From positions 1-64,000 of the forward strand of contig CABYBK010000001.1 in NCBI GenBank assembly GCA_902517245.1: 64,000 bases of DNA, written 5' to 3'. The translations under genes were made by a program, and so were the position numbers. This stretch comes from an uncultured Bacteroidota bacterium (GTDB lineage: Bacteria; Bacteroidota; Bacteroidia; Flavobacteriales; Flavobacteriaceae). Under the pieces are notes generated by a model. It searched no databases, was not told the origin of the DNA, and saw only the letters and a list, made by a program, of their open reading frames with translations. Of the stretch, positions 46,047 to 55,630 are shown one piece after another. The stretch's first letter is position 1. Every line of letters starts with the position of its first letter.

Positions 46047-48179
46047 TTATTCTGCCTTACCCTCTAATTGTAATATAAATGTATATTGTTTTGCTGTTTC
46101 TTTTAAAGCGTTAAATCTCCCTGAGGATCCACTGTGTCCGGAATCCATATTAGTAATTAAAAACAGTACATTATTATCAGTCTTATGTGTCCTTAATTTA
46201 GCAACCCACTTAGCAGGCTCCCAATACTGAACTTGAGAGTCATGATAACCAGCTGTTACCATTAAGTTTGGATAATCTTGTTTTTTCACATTGTCATATG
46301 GGGAGTATGACAACATGTACTTGTAATATATTTGATCATTAGGGTTTCCCCATTCGTCATACTCGCCTGTGGTTAATGGAATACTATCGTCTAACATTGT
46401 CGTTATTACATCAACAAAAGGAACAGCAGCAATTACACTCCTATATAACTCTGGAGCTTCATTTAATATTACTCCCATCAATAATCCTCCTGCAGAGCCT
46501 CCAACTGCATGGAGATGTTTTGAATTAGTATATCCTTCGTCTATGAGGTAATTAGAAGCATCAATAAAATCATTAAAAGTATTTTTTTTTGTTAATAATT
46601 TTCCGTCTTCATACCATTTTCTACCTAAATATTCTCCTCCACGAACGTGAGCAATTGCAAAAATAAATCCTCTGTCTAATAAGCTTAAACGGGTACTTGA
46701 AAAACTAGGATTAGTGGTAGAGCCGTAAGAACCATATCCATATAAAAGCAATGGAGTATCACCTTTAAGTTCTGTTTTTTTATTGTACACCAATGATATG
46801 GGGATATTTACCCCATCTCTACTCCTAGCAAAAAAACGTTTTTCGATATAATTGTTGACCTTAAAATTATTATCAATAATCTCTTGTTGTTTTAGTAATT
46901 TTTTGTTTTTGGAAACCATATCAAACTCAAAAACACTTCTAGGTGTTTTCATAGAAGTAAAACCATAACGAAGTTTAGACGTGTTGAAGTTAGGATTGAA
47001 TCCAGTATACATTTCGTATGCTTCCCCTTCTGCTGGAATAATGTAATTTTCAGAACCATCCCAACTTTGTACCCTAAGATTGGTTAATCCATTTTTTCTT
47101 TCTGTAACTACCCAATAATCTTTAAAAATATCCAAGTTTTCAATTAAAACATCTTCTCTGTGCGTTATTAAATCAATCCAATTATCAGAAGAAGGTTTTG
47201 TAATTAGTGCTTTTGATATTTTATAATTAAAAGAACCATCTTTATTGTTGAGAATATAAAAATGATTTCCAAATTGATCAACTGTATATTCTAGTCCTTT
47301 AGTTCGTTTTTGAATTAATTTGAAATTGGATTCAGGTTCATCAGATTTAATAAATTGGAATTCAGAGGTTAATGTGCTATAAGAACAAATAAAAATATAT
47401 TCTAAAGATTTTGATTCTGTTACGTAGACAGAATAAGTTTCATCTTTTTCATAGAAAATCAATGTGTCATTAGAGGATGGAAATTCAATATTATGTCTAA
47501 AAACTTTCTCAGGGCGAAGAGTTGTTGAATTTTTATGCACATAAAAAAAGTTTTTGTTGTCAGAAGACCAAACTGATTGGCCTGATGTATTTTTAATCTC
47601 CGTATCAAGGACCTTACCAGTAACTAAATCTTTAACATATAATGTATATTTTCTTCTTGATTTAGTATCAGTTCCATATATAACTTTACTGTTATCAGGG
47701 CTGACGTTCATACCAACTAAACGAAAATAATCATGATTTTTTGCCATTTTATTGCAATCAAAAATTATTTCCTCTAAAGCATTCATAGAGTCTTTTTTTC
47801 TTGTATATATGGGATATTGTTGACCTTTTTCAAAACGAGTTATATACCAATATCCATTGAAAAAATATGGTGCTGATTCTTCATCCTCTTTAATTCTTTT
47901 TTTAAGTTCTTGAAAAAGATCTTCACGAAAGGATTTAGAATTTTCAGTCATTTTATTATAGTAATCATTTTCACGCTCCAAATAATCAATTACTTCCGGA
48001 TTCTCTCTCTCATTCATCCAATAGTAATTATCAACGCGGATATCACCATGTTTTTTTAGTTGATATGGAATTTTATCTGCATACGGTACATTAATTGTGG
48101 TATCAAAGTTCATTGGAATTTTAGTTTTACATGCTGAGAAAATAAAAATGATACTTAAAGACAATATAATTCTATCCAT
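46047..48179 (-). CDS. ptrB: oligopeptidase B-like S9 peptidase, lipoprotein
   Basis: A 710-residue prolyl-oligopeptidase-family serine peptidase that cuts short peptides, usually after basic residues. A lipoprotein signal (IILSLSIIFIFSAC) tethers it outside the cytoplasm. An N-terminal beta-propeller of about 380 residues precedes the alpha/beta-hydrolase: PLLLYGYGSYGS, nucleophile Ser in AVGGSAGGLLMG, Asp in VTAGYHDSQVQYWEPAKW and His in NMDSGHSGSSGR. Its start overlaps the upstream threonine aldolase gene by eight bases. Confidence 0.92.
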   Translation of the reverse strand: MDRIILSLSIIFIFSACKTKIPMNFDTTINVPYADKIPYQLKKHGDIRVDNYYWMNERENPEVIDYLERENDYYNKMTENSKSFREDLFQELKKRIKEDEESAPYFFNGYWYITRFEKGQQYPIYTRKKDSMNALEEIIFDCNKMAKNHDYFRLVGMNVSPDNSKVIYGTDTKSRRKYTLYVKDLVTGKVLDTEIKNTSGQSVWSSDNKNFFYVHKNSTTLRPEKVFRHNIEFPSSNDTLIFYEKDETYSVYVTESKSLEYIFICSYSTLTSEFQFIKSDEPESNFKLIQKRTKGLEYTVDQFGNHFYILNNKDGSFNYKISKALITKPSSDNWIDLITHREDVLIENLDIFKDYWVVTERKNGLTNLRVQSWDGSENYIIPAEGEAYEMYTGFNPNFNTSKLRYGFTSMKTPRSVFEFDMVSKNKKLLKQQEIIDNNFKVNNYIEKRFFARSRDGVNIPISLVYNKKTELKGDTPLLLYGYGSYGSTTNPSFSSTRLSLLDRGFIFAIAHVRGGEYLGRKWYEDGKLLTKKNTFNDFIDASNYLIDEGYTNSKHLHAVGGSAGGLLMGVILNEAPELYRSVIAAVPFVDVITTMLDDSIPLTTGEYDEWGNPNDQIYYKYMLSYSPYDNVKKQDYPNLMVTAGYHDSQVQYWEPAKWVAKLRTHKTDNNVLFLITNMDSGHSGSSGRFNALKETAKQYTFILQLEGKAE

Positions 48180-49203
48180 AAGATTTCATTTTTGTTAAAG
48201 TTGTTAACAGGTATTCGTGTTGATCTTCAGTGTAGTTTCTATGAGTAACTATCCTAATCTTTCCTTTTCCAAGTTTCATTATATGTATTTCTCTATCCTT
48301 GAGATATTTGATGAATTTAGTTTCATTTTCGGCAGAATTAAGTGAGAAAATAATAATGTTTGTTTCTACTGGCTCAATACTTTTTACAGAAACCATATTC
48401 TGTAAACAATCAGAAATCTCTCTCGCTCTTCTATGATCTTCATTTAGATCCTTCCGATGATGTTCAAGGGCATAACTACCTGCTGCAGCTAGATATCCTG
48501 ATTGTCTCATTCCACCTCCAAGAATTTTTCTAATTCTAATTGCTTCTTTTATTGAATTGTTTGATCCAATTAAAACTGATCCTACAGGACATCCAAGTCC
48601 TTTGCTAAAGCAAAGTGAAATTGTGTCAAAAAGTGATCCATACATCTTGGGATCTTCTTTCGTATATTCTAATGCATTCCAAAGTCTAGCTCCATCTAAA
48701 TGCAGAGCAAGTTTTTCATCTTTACACAATTTTGATATTTTTTTTATTTCATTTATGTTATATACCGCACCTCCACCTTTATTAGTAGTATTTTCTAAAC
48801 AAACTAAACTGGTTCGTGGACTATGATAAAAGTCAGGTGAATTGATACAAGACTTAATTTGTTCTGATGTAATTTTCCCTCTTTCACCTCTAATCATTTT
48901 ACATGAAACGCCGGAATTAAAACTAACTCCTCCTCCTTCGTAATTAAAAATATGTGCATAATGATCACAAATCAATTGATCTCCTGGTTGCGTATGGAGT
49001 TTTATGGCTGTTTGATTAGTCATTGTACCTGAGGGAAAAAACAAAGCCGCTTCTTTACCAAATAGACTGGCGACTTGGTTTTCAAAAATATTTACAGATG
49101 GATCTTCTTTAAAAACATCATCCCCAACAGTGGCATTGAACATGGCGTCTAACATGCCATCTGAGGGTGTTGTTACAGTGTCGCTAATTAAATTAATTAT
49201 CAT
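48172..49203 (-). CDS. ltaE: low-specificity L-threonine aldolase (GntG family PLP aldolase)
   Basis: A 343-residue fold-type I PLP enzyme that splits L-threonine or L-allo-threonine to glycine and acetaldehyde. The family start NLISDTVTTPSDGMLDAMFNATVGDDVF, the FPSGTMTNQTAIKLH motif, LHLDGARLWNAL with the PLP Asp and the PLP lysine in SLCFSKGLGCPVGSVL are all present. It lies between the metzincin gene (two-base gap) and oligopeptidase B (eight-base overlap), in one minus-strand operon. Confidence 0.93.
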   Translation of the reverse strand: MIINLISDTVTTPSDGMLDAMFNATVGDDVFKEDPSVNIFENQVASLFGKEAALFFPSGTMTNQTAIKLHTQPGDQLICDHYAHIFNYEGGGVSFNSGVSCKMIRGERGKITSEQIKSCINSPDFYHSPRTSLVCLENTTNKGGGAVYNINEIKKISKLCKDEKLALHLDGARLWNALEYTKEDPKMYGSLFDTISLCFSKGLGCPVGSVLIGSNNSIKEAIRIRKILGGGMRQSGYLAAAGSYALEHHRKDLNEDHRRAREISDCLQNMVSVKSIEPVETNIIIFSLNSAENETKFIKYLKDREIHIMKLGKGKIRIVTHRNYTEDQHEYLLTTLTKMKSYG

Positions 49204-49205
49204 AA

Positions 49206-51629
49206 TTAAAAATCACATGAAAATGATCCTATGGGTGATCCATCGGGAAGACGATTTACAGATGGTGGAATAAAATCTGATGGTTTATCAAAATAATGAT
49301 TAATCTGGAAACGATGAGCTTCAGAAAAATCAGCTTCCTCCTGTGCTGACAACCAACGATCTAATCCAACTAATTGGGAATAGACAATTGATTTTACAAT
49401 TGAGTTTGCATCTGAATGCTGACCCAAAAACATAATGTGCTTCAAAATATTAGCCTTTACTATCTCGTTTAGTTGTTCGTAATGTTTATTACGATACTTC
49501 ACTTTAAAAAAATTATCAACTAACATGGTAAGAGTCTCCTTCAAAGAAAGTTGATTTGAATCAAAACCATATTGAGTCACTAGGCGATTTGCTCTATTTG
49601 GATGAAGCAACATTTTTATCAAATTATCACTTAGGCTATTTGCTGCGCCAAGGTAATCAAACGTTACACCTGTTTGAGAAATAAAATTTTCTCGTGTTCT
49701 AGGGTTAGAAAATGACCTTGGAGGCAACAACTTCCTTAATTTATTTGGAACAGAAAGTGATTTGGGTGACATAGCTTCTAAATAAACCATCAAAGCATTG
49801 CGCTGTATGATTGGTTCAACTTCTTTGACTTCATAAATTTGATCTCCTTTCACAGCATAATCATAATCAACACCGGCTATTAATTTCACCACAGCTTCTG
49901 ATTGATATCTGTGAAGTAAGTAAATTGGCACAAATATGTCTTCAAGCTTAGAGTAAGGGGTATCAACTTTAAGGTGGTCTAATGATAAGTTAGACAAAGC
50001 TTTCTCACGTATTATTAATAATTTACTTAGTTCGTTAGTTACGTCAGAACCATTGTCCCAAAGGTGTGCCAAAGGATGTGCTCCTCCTATTGGTCTAGCA
50101 TCATGATCTGAAATAAAACGATGCCCGTCTTCTGCACTTTTATTAAGAATATTTCTAAGAGCATTTTTCTCATTTATATTTTTAGGAAAATGACTGTATG
50201 AATAAGCAACACTAACTTTATCCCATTCCCCAATTCCAACTTCATAAGCATTATTAATTGAAATTTTATTATTGTGTAATTCAATATTTGGATGTGGATA
50301 ATCCATCACCGAATTCCTTGATTTTGAACTGGCCGTAAAATTATGTGCAAAACCAAGAGTATGGCCAATTTCGTGTGCGGATAATTGCCTAATTCTTGAT
50401 AAAGCCATATCAATTGCTTGTTTTTCTTTATTTTCATTTGATGAGAATGGAGATTCTAAAAGTCCTAATGCAATCATAAAATCTTGGCGAACTCGAAGAC
50501 TTCCTAAACTGACATGGCCTTTAATAATTTCACCAGTTCTTGGATCTGCAACGCTAGAACCATAACTCCACCCTCTAGTAGATCGGTGTACCCATTGAAT
50601 TACGTTATAACGAACATCCAAAGGATCTGCTTCATTAGGTAAAATTTTAACTTGGAATGCATCTTTAAATCCAATACTCTCAAATGCCTGATTCCACCAT
50701 CTCCCACCTTCTAAAAGAGCCGATCTTACTGGTTCTGGAGTGCCATTATCCAGATAATAAATTATTGGTTCCTTTGCTTCGCTGATTGATGCCTCAGGAT
50801 TCTTTTTTTCCAGCCTATGTCTATAAATATATTGTTTCTTAGTTTGATTATTGATAGGTGTTGAATAATCGTAGAATGTCATTGCGTTTGCACCAGAACG
50901 AGGATCAAAATCACGAGGAGAATATGAGGAGTCAGGTAATTCAACGAAAGAGTGATGTTGATGAATAGTAACATAGTCTGGTGAGGGAGTCACTGATGAA
51001 ACTAAAGTCCCTGAAGCAGATCCAGTATAAGTTAGCATCATATCAAATTCAATATTTTTCGGAAATGCTTTTGTTCTAGGCAAATATACTGACGAACGAG
51101 TAGGATCAATTCTATACTCTCCCTCTCCAAGTTTATCTAAACGTTTAGAAACACCGTGTGCATCCTGTAATAAGAAAGGAGTTAAATCTATAATATAACC
51201 TGAAGATGAGCTTTCAATTATAGGAAAACCAAAAAGAACAGATTTTGCAAAAGCTTCATTTATAGAGCGTTCCTCCAAATAATTTTTAGAAGTTGATCTA
51301 TACTTTAAGTTAGGCTGAATTAGCATTAATTTGTTTCCTGATTTAGAAAAATAAACAATACGTTCGTTGCCTAACTGTCCTCGGTCAAGTCCAATATCAT
51401 TATTTCCCATCCCTGAACTTAGACTGTTAACATAAAGAAATTCGTAATTAAGTTTTTTAACTGTTAAAAAAATAGCATCTTTTAATTCTTCATATTTAAA
51501 ATCAAAAAACCCATTATAATTACTATTACCATCAGAGGGTGATGAAAGATTACTGCTACTTTCAGTTTGTGAAATTGCCAAATTGTGTGAAAAAGATAAA
51601 GTGATAAAAAGTAAAATAATCCGTTTCAT
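49206..51629 (-). CDS. secreted zinc-dependent metzincin protease (DUF5117/DUF4953 type)
   Basis: An 807-residue exported protease. A signal peptide (MKRIILLFITLSFSHNLAISQ) is followed by a DUF5117-like domain and a metzincin catalytic domain with ALSRIRQLSAHEIGHTLGFAHNF, giving the three zinc histidines, and the Met-turn SVMDYP. A long C-terminal DUF4953-like helical region follows. Such proteins are typical of Bacteroidota that use proteins or peptides; substrate is unknown. First gene of the operon that continues to ltaE, ptrB and possibly the two capnine-type genes. Confidence 0.9.
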   Translation of the reverse strand: MKRIILLFITLSFSHNLAISQTESSSNLSSPSDGNSNYNGFFDFKYEELKDAIFLTVKKLNYEFLYVNSLSSGMGNNDIGLDRGQLGNERIVYFSKSGNKLMLIQPNLKYRSTSKNYLEERSINEAFAKSVLFGFPIIESSSSGYIIDLTPFLLQDAHGVSKRLDKLGEGEYRIDPTRSSVYLPRTKAFPKNIEFDMMLTYTGSASGTLVSSVTPSPDYVTIHQHHSFVELPDSSYSPRDFDPRSGANAMTFYDYSTPINNQTKKQYIYRHRLEKKNPEASISEAKEPIIYYLDNGTPEPVRSALLEGGRWWNQAFESIGFKDAFQVKILPNEADPLDVRYNVIQWVHRSTRGWSYGSSVADPRTGEIIKGHVSLGSLRVRQDFMIALGLLESPFSSNENKEKQAIDMALSRIRQLSAHEIGHTLGFAHNFTASSKSRNSVMDYPHPNIELHNNKISINNAYEVGIGEWDKVSVAYSYSHFPKNINEKNALRNILNKSAEDGHRFISDHDARPIGGAHPLAHLWDNGSDVTNELSKLLIIREKALSNLSLDHLKVDTPYSKLEDIFVPIYLLHRYQSEAVVKLIAGVDYDYAVKGDQIYEVKEVEPIIQRNALMVYLEAMSPKSLSVPNKLRKLLPPRSFSNPRTRENFISQTGVTFDYLGAANSLSDNLIKMLLHPNRANRLVTQYGFDSNQLSLKETLTMLVDNFFKVKYRNKHYEQLNEIVKANILKHIMFLGQHSDANSIVKSIVYSQLVGLDRWLSAQEEADFSEAHRFQINHYFDKPSDFIPPSVNRLPDGSPIGSFSCDF

Positions 51630-51760
51630 ATATTAGTTTGTTATCATAAAACTAATAAAAACATATTAGATGTTGCATCCGGTAAAATAAAATCTATTAA
51701 ACCTAAACTTTAAAAGAATTATGTTTTATAAGAATATCTTTTTTAGAACTTAAAATCTAT

Positions 51761-51768
51761 TATTTTTG
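51761..51768 (+). promoter_or_regulatory. putative -7 promoter box TATTTTTG for prfB
   Basis: An exact match to TAnnTTTG, ending 12 bases before the prfB ATG, so the leader would be only about 5-7 bases. No -33 TTG is evident. Confidence 0.42.
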
Positions 51769-51780
51769 AAAAAAACATAT

Positions 51781-52879
51781 ATGATCTCTAACGAACAGTT
51801 CAAAAGCATAATAGAAAGACTTGGTGCCTTAAGACGCTATCTTTGACATAGATGCCAAAGAGATTGAAATCCAAAATCAAGAGGAAAAAACACTTGCACC
51901 AGACTTTTGGAGCGACGCTTCAGCAGCTGAACTAAAAATGAAACAATTAAGAAACCTCAAAAAATGGGTGACAGATTATAACTTAATTAATCAAAAAGTT
52001 GAAGACCTAGAAATTTTAATGGAATTTCAAAATAGTGGAGAAATTCAAAGTGAAGAAGTATTCTACGAACATGATCAAATAGTAAATCTTATTGAAGATT
52101 TAGAGTTCCGTAATATGCTCTCCGAAGAAGGAGACGATCTCAGTGCCGTTATTCAAATAACCGCAGGAGCTGGAGGAACTGAAAGTTGTGATTGGTCGGA
52201 AATGTTAATGCGAATGTATCTTATGTGGGCAGAAAAACAAGGATTTAATATTCGTGAAATTAATAATCAGCCTGGTGACGTTGCTGGGATTAAAACTGTA
52301 ACATTAGAATTAAATGGAGATTATGCATTTGGTTGGCTAAAAGGAGAAAATGGTGTACATCGCCTAGTTCGTATTTCACCATTTGACAGTAATGCAAAAA
52401 GACATACCTCATTTGCTTCCGTATATGTCTATCCACTTGTTGATGAGAGTATTGAAATAGAAATAAACTCATCGGATTATACATGGGAGACAATGAGATC
52501 CAGTGGCGCCGGAGGTCAAAACGTTAATAAAGTTGAAACAGCTGTTAGATTGCGTCATCATCCCACAGGAATTATGATCGAGAACTCCGAGACTCGTTCT
52601 CAATTGGAAAATAAAAACAAAGCAATGCAACTTTTACGCTCACAATTATATGAGATTGAATTGCAAAAAAAAATGAAAGCTAGAGATGAAATAGAAGCAG
52701 CAAAAAAGAAAATTGAGTGGGGTTCACAAATAAGAAACTATGTCATGCATCCATACAAGTTAATTAAAGATATACGTTCTCAGCATGAATCAACTGACAT
52801 TGACAGTGTAATGAATGGTGATATTAATTCTTTTTTAAAAGCATATTTGATGACTTATGGACAAAAAAATTTAAAATAA
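51781..52879 (+). CDS. prfB: peptide chain release factor 2, with programmed +1 frameshift
   Basis: Terminates translation at UGA and UAA. The track shows only the second part (from 51938). Translation begins at ATG 51781, reads 21 codons to CTT and meets an in-frame TGA at 51844-51846. A +1 shift at CTTTGAC resumes at GAC (51845) and continues DIDAKEIEIQNQEEKTLAPDFW into the main frame, giving about 365 residues, the standard RF2 length. The UGA-specificity motif SPF (VRISPFDS) and the catalytic GGQ (SSGAGGQNVNKVETAVRL) are intact. The stimulatory SD-like AGGGGG of E. coli is absent; the sequence there is TTAAGACGCTAT. RF2 level thus probably autoregulates via UGA. Confidence 0.96.
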
Positions 52880-52883
52880 CATA

Positions 52884-53498
52884 ATGAAAGTAAAAAACAT
52901 AATCTTTGACCTAGGGGGTGTGCTTATCGATTGGAACCCAGAGTATGTTTACCTTGACGCATTCAAAGGTAATCGGAAAAAAATGGAAAAATTCTTTGAT
53001 GAAGTGTGTACATTTGATTGGAATGAAAATCAAGATGCTGGATATCCTCTTGCTGATGCCACAGAAGATCGTATTAGATTATTTCCAGAACAAGCAGATT
53101 TAATTAGGATGTATTATGGACGTTGGGAAGAAATGCTTAGAGGGTCAATATCGGGTACTGTTTCCATCTTAAAAAAACTTGTAAATAATAATAACTATAA
53201 AGTTTTTGCTTTGACGAACTGGAGTGCAGAGACTTTTCCTATAGCACTAAAGCGATTTGATTTTCTTCATTGGTTCGAAGGAATTGTTGTTTCTGGTACT
53301 GAAAGAACGAGAAAGCCATTCCCTGAAATTTACGAAACAACTCTAGAAAGATATGACCTAAAAGCTTCTGAATCGATTTTTATTGACGACAATGAAAGAA
53401 ATATTGTCGCAGCAAATCTACTAGGAATTCAGACTATCAAATTTTTAAATTCTAATCAATTAGAAAAAGATTTAAAAGCAAAAGAAATTTTACTTTAA
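52884..53498 (+). CDS. HAD-superfamily phosphatase (YihX/HAD-IA-like)
   Basis: A 204-residue haloacid-dehalogenase-like hydrolase. Motif I is IIFDLGGVLIDWN (nucleophile Asp, with Gly in place of the second Asp as in YihX-like proteins), motif II is FALTNWS, motif III the Lys in ERTRKPFPEIYE and motif IV FIDDNERNIVAA. A helical cap lies between motifs I and II. YihX relatives hydrolyse sugar phosphates, but the substrate here is unknown. It follows prfB by four bases and abuts a GNAT gene. Confidence 0.88.
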   Translation: MKVKNIIFDLGGVLIDWNPEYVYLDAFKGNRKKMEKFFDEVCTFDWNENQDAGYPLADATEDRIRLFPEQADLIRMYYGRWEEMLRGSISGTVSILKKLVNNNNYKVFALTNWSAETFPIALKRFDFLHWFEGIVVSGTERTRKPFPEIYETTLERYDLKASESIFIDDNERNIVAANLLGIQTIKFLNSNQLEKDLKAKEILL

Positions 53499-54020
53499 AT
53501 GTCTGAACTAAAAATTATCCCAGTAACAGAAAGTGAGTTAGAAAAATTAAAATACTTATCAATTAAAACATTTCAAGAAACATTTTCAGATCAAAATACT
53601 GATGATAATATGAATGAATATTTAAGATTAAATATGAATTCTTCTAAATTATTAAATGAATTAAAAAATCCCAATGTAGAATTTTACTTTGCTTACAATA
53701 AAACTTCCCTTATTGGTTATTTAAAGTTAAATTATAAAGATGCACAAACAGAAAATGTTCTCGATAATAAAGCATTCGAAATTGAACGAATTTATCTTTT
53801 AAAGACTTTTCAAAATATGGGCTATGGAAAACAATTGTTTAAAAAAATAGCATCAATCGGAAAGTTGAAAGGTTATAGAAGACTATGGCTTGGAGTTTGG
53901 GAGCACAATTTGGGAGCAATTAAATTCTATAAAAAATTAAAGCTGAAAATATTTGATAAACATAATTTTATTTTGGGTAATGATACACAAACAGACTTTC
54001 TAATGAAATTTGATTTTTGA
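53499..54020 (+). CDS. GNAT family N-acetyltransferase
   Basis: A 173-residue acetyl-CoA-dependent acyltransferase. The acetyl-CoA loop is IERIYLLKTFQNMGYGKQLFKKI (QxxGxG/A form), followed by the strand LWLGVWEHNLGAIKFYKKL typical of GNAT domains. The substrate is unknown. The ATG follows the HAD stop directly (TAAATG), so the two are co-translated. It ends two bases before the convergent dnaB stop. Confidence 0.85.
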   Translation: MSELKIIPVTESELEKLKYLSIKTFQETFSDQNTDDNMNEYLRLNMNSSKLLNELKNPNVEFYFAYNKTSLIGYLKLNYKDAQTENVLDNKAFEIERIYLLKTFQNMGYGKQLFKKIASIGKLKGYRRLWLGVWEHNLGAIKFYKKLKLKIFDKHNFILGNDTQTDFLMKFDF

Positions 54021-54022
54021 GA

Positions 54023-55540
54023 TCAAAACGGGGAACCATTGTCTGGTTCTAAATCATCCAAAGATCCAAAAACATCGTCATTGTTTGGATTCATCTTAGA
54101 TTCGAATTCGAAAGGAGAATCAAAATTTTCCAAATCTTCAAATTTTCCAAGGTGACTTGTGAACTTTAAGCGGATATTATCTAAACCACCATTTCGGTGC
54201 TTGGCTATAATAAGTTCTGCCTGTCCTTGTGCAGGAGTATGCTCATTATCGTCCCATTCGTCAATATTATAGTATTCAGGACGGTAAATAAAAGAAACTA
54301 TATCTGCATCCTGTTCTATTGCACCTGATTCCCTTAAATCAGATAACATTGGTCTTTTTGTACCCCCTCTTGTTTCAACAGCTCTAGAAAGTTGAGAAAG
54401 CGCAATTACTGGAACATCTAATTCTTTCGCCAAAGCTTTTAGATTTCTTGAAATTGACGAGATCTCTTGCTCTCTGTTCCCTAATTTATTAGAAGAGCCA
54501 GCTGTCATTAATTGAAGATAGTCGACTATAATTAATTTGATACCATTTTGAGAAGCCAAGCGACGTGCCTTTGCCCTTAAATCAAAAATTGATAATGATG
54601 GAGTATCATCAATATATAATGGTGCTTTTTCTAAATCTGTAACCTTTACATTTAATTGTTGCCACTCATGATCTGCAAGCTTTCCAGTTCTCAACTTTTC
54701 AGAAGAAAGGCCTGTCTCTGCTGATATTAAACGTGTTATAAGCTGAACAGATGACATTTCTAATGAGAAAAAAGCAACTGGAATTTCTTTTGTTATAGCT
54801 ATATTCCTTGCCATAGATAGGGTTAATGCAGTTTTACCCATTCCAGGACGTGCTGCAATAATAATCAAGTCACTTGGTTGCCATCCGGAAGTAAGTTTAT
54901 CAAGCTTCTGAAAACCAGTACTAACTCCACTTAGCCCCTCACGTTTAGAAATTTCTTCTATTCTAGCTTTTGCTTCAATCACAAGGTTCTGAGCGGACTC
55001 TGAAGATTTTTTTATGTTTCCCTGAGTTACGTCATATAATTTTGATTCAGCCTCATCGAGTAGATCAAACACATCTGTTGAATCTTTATATGCAGTTTCA
55101 ATAATCTCATTAGAAATTCGTATTAAGCTTCTTTGAATAAACTTTTGAAGTATAATCCGAGCATGAAATTCAATATGAGCTGATGAGGCAACTTTTTGAG
55201 AAAGTTGTACTAAGTAAAACTCTCCTCCAACAGACTCTAATTTTCCGTCTTTTCTTAGAGCCGAAGAAACTGTCAACAGATCAATTGGCTGCGAATCATG
55301 GAATAATTGATATATTACTTTAAAAATATATTGATGTGCTGTTTTATAAAATGCTTCAGGCTGCAAAATATCTATAACCTCATCAACTCCTTTTTTATCA
55401 ATCAACATTGCACCAAGGACAGCTTCTTCAAGATTCAAAGCTTGAGGAGGTATTTTTCCCTGTTGTAAACTAATTACAGAAGGCGATTGTATTTTTTTTA
55501 ATTCCGACGACTTCTTCTCTTCCATGGAACTAAAGTACAT
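54023..55540 (-). CDS. dnaB: replicative DNA helicase
   Basis: A 505-residue hexameric helicase that unwinds the replication fork. The N-terminal helical domain (PPQALNLEEAVLGAMLIDKKGVDEVIDIL) is followed by the RecA-like motor with Walker A IIIAARPGMGKTALTLSMARN, FFSLEMSSVQLITRLIS, Walker B KLIIVDYLQLM and the arginine-finger region QLSRAVETRGGTKRPMLSDLRESGAIEQDAD. No intein is present. A second Met five residues in (55525) is an equally plausible start. A 16-base palindrome lies just upstream. Confidence 0.96.
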   Translation of the reverse strand: MYFSSMEEKKSSELKKIQSPSVISLQQGKIPPQALNLEEAVLGAMLIDKKGVDEVIDILQPEAFYKTAHQYIFKVIYQLFHDSQPIDLLTVSSALRKDGKLESVGGEFYLVQLSQKVASSAHIEFHARIILQKFIQRSLIRISNEIIETAYKDSTDVFDLLDEAESKLYDVTQGNIKKSSESAQNLVIEAKARIEEISKREGLSGVSTGFQKLDKLTSGWQPSDLIIIAARPGMGKTALTLSMARNIAITKEIPVAFFSLEMSSVQLITRLISAETGLSSEKLRTGKLADHEWQQLNVKVTDLEKAPLYIDDTPSLSIFDLRAKARRLASQNGIKLIIVDYLQLMTAGSSNKLGNREQEISSISRNLKALAKELDVPVIALSQLSRAVETRGGTKRPMLSDLRESGAIEQDADIVSFIYRPEYYNIDEWDDNEHTPAQGQAELIIAKHRNGGLDNIRLKFTSHLGKFEDLENFDSPFEFESKMNPNNDDVFGSLDDLEPDNGSPF

Positions 55541-55573
55541 ACTTTATCTAAGCTTCAAGAAAATGAATATCCC

Positions 55574-55589
55574 CTATCTTTAAAGATAG
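55574..55589. promoter_or_regulatory. 16-base palindrome CTATCTTTAAAGATAG upstream of dnaB
   Basis: A perfect inverted repeat with no spacer, about 35 bases upstream of the dnaB start and 41 bases downstream of the accA stop. Its half-site TATCTTT also forms the palindromic promoter box before aroC. It could be an operator or a promoter with a TATCTTTA -7-like box; role unproven. Confidence 0.35.
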
Positions 55590-55630
55590 CATGTTCATAA
55601 GTCTATAAATTTTGTTAAAAACTGAAAAAT

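Noticed and set aside
51938-52879. prfB starting at the Met at 51938 as in the ORF track
   Set aside because: This would drop the conserved N-terminal domain; the upstream frame with CTTTGAC gives a standard-length RF2.
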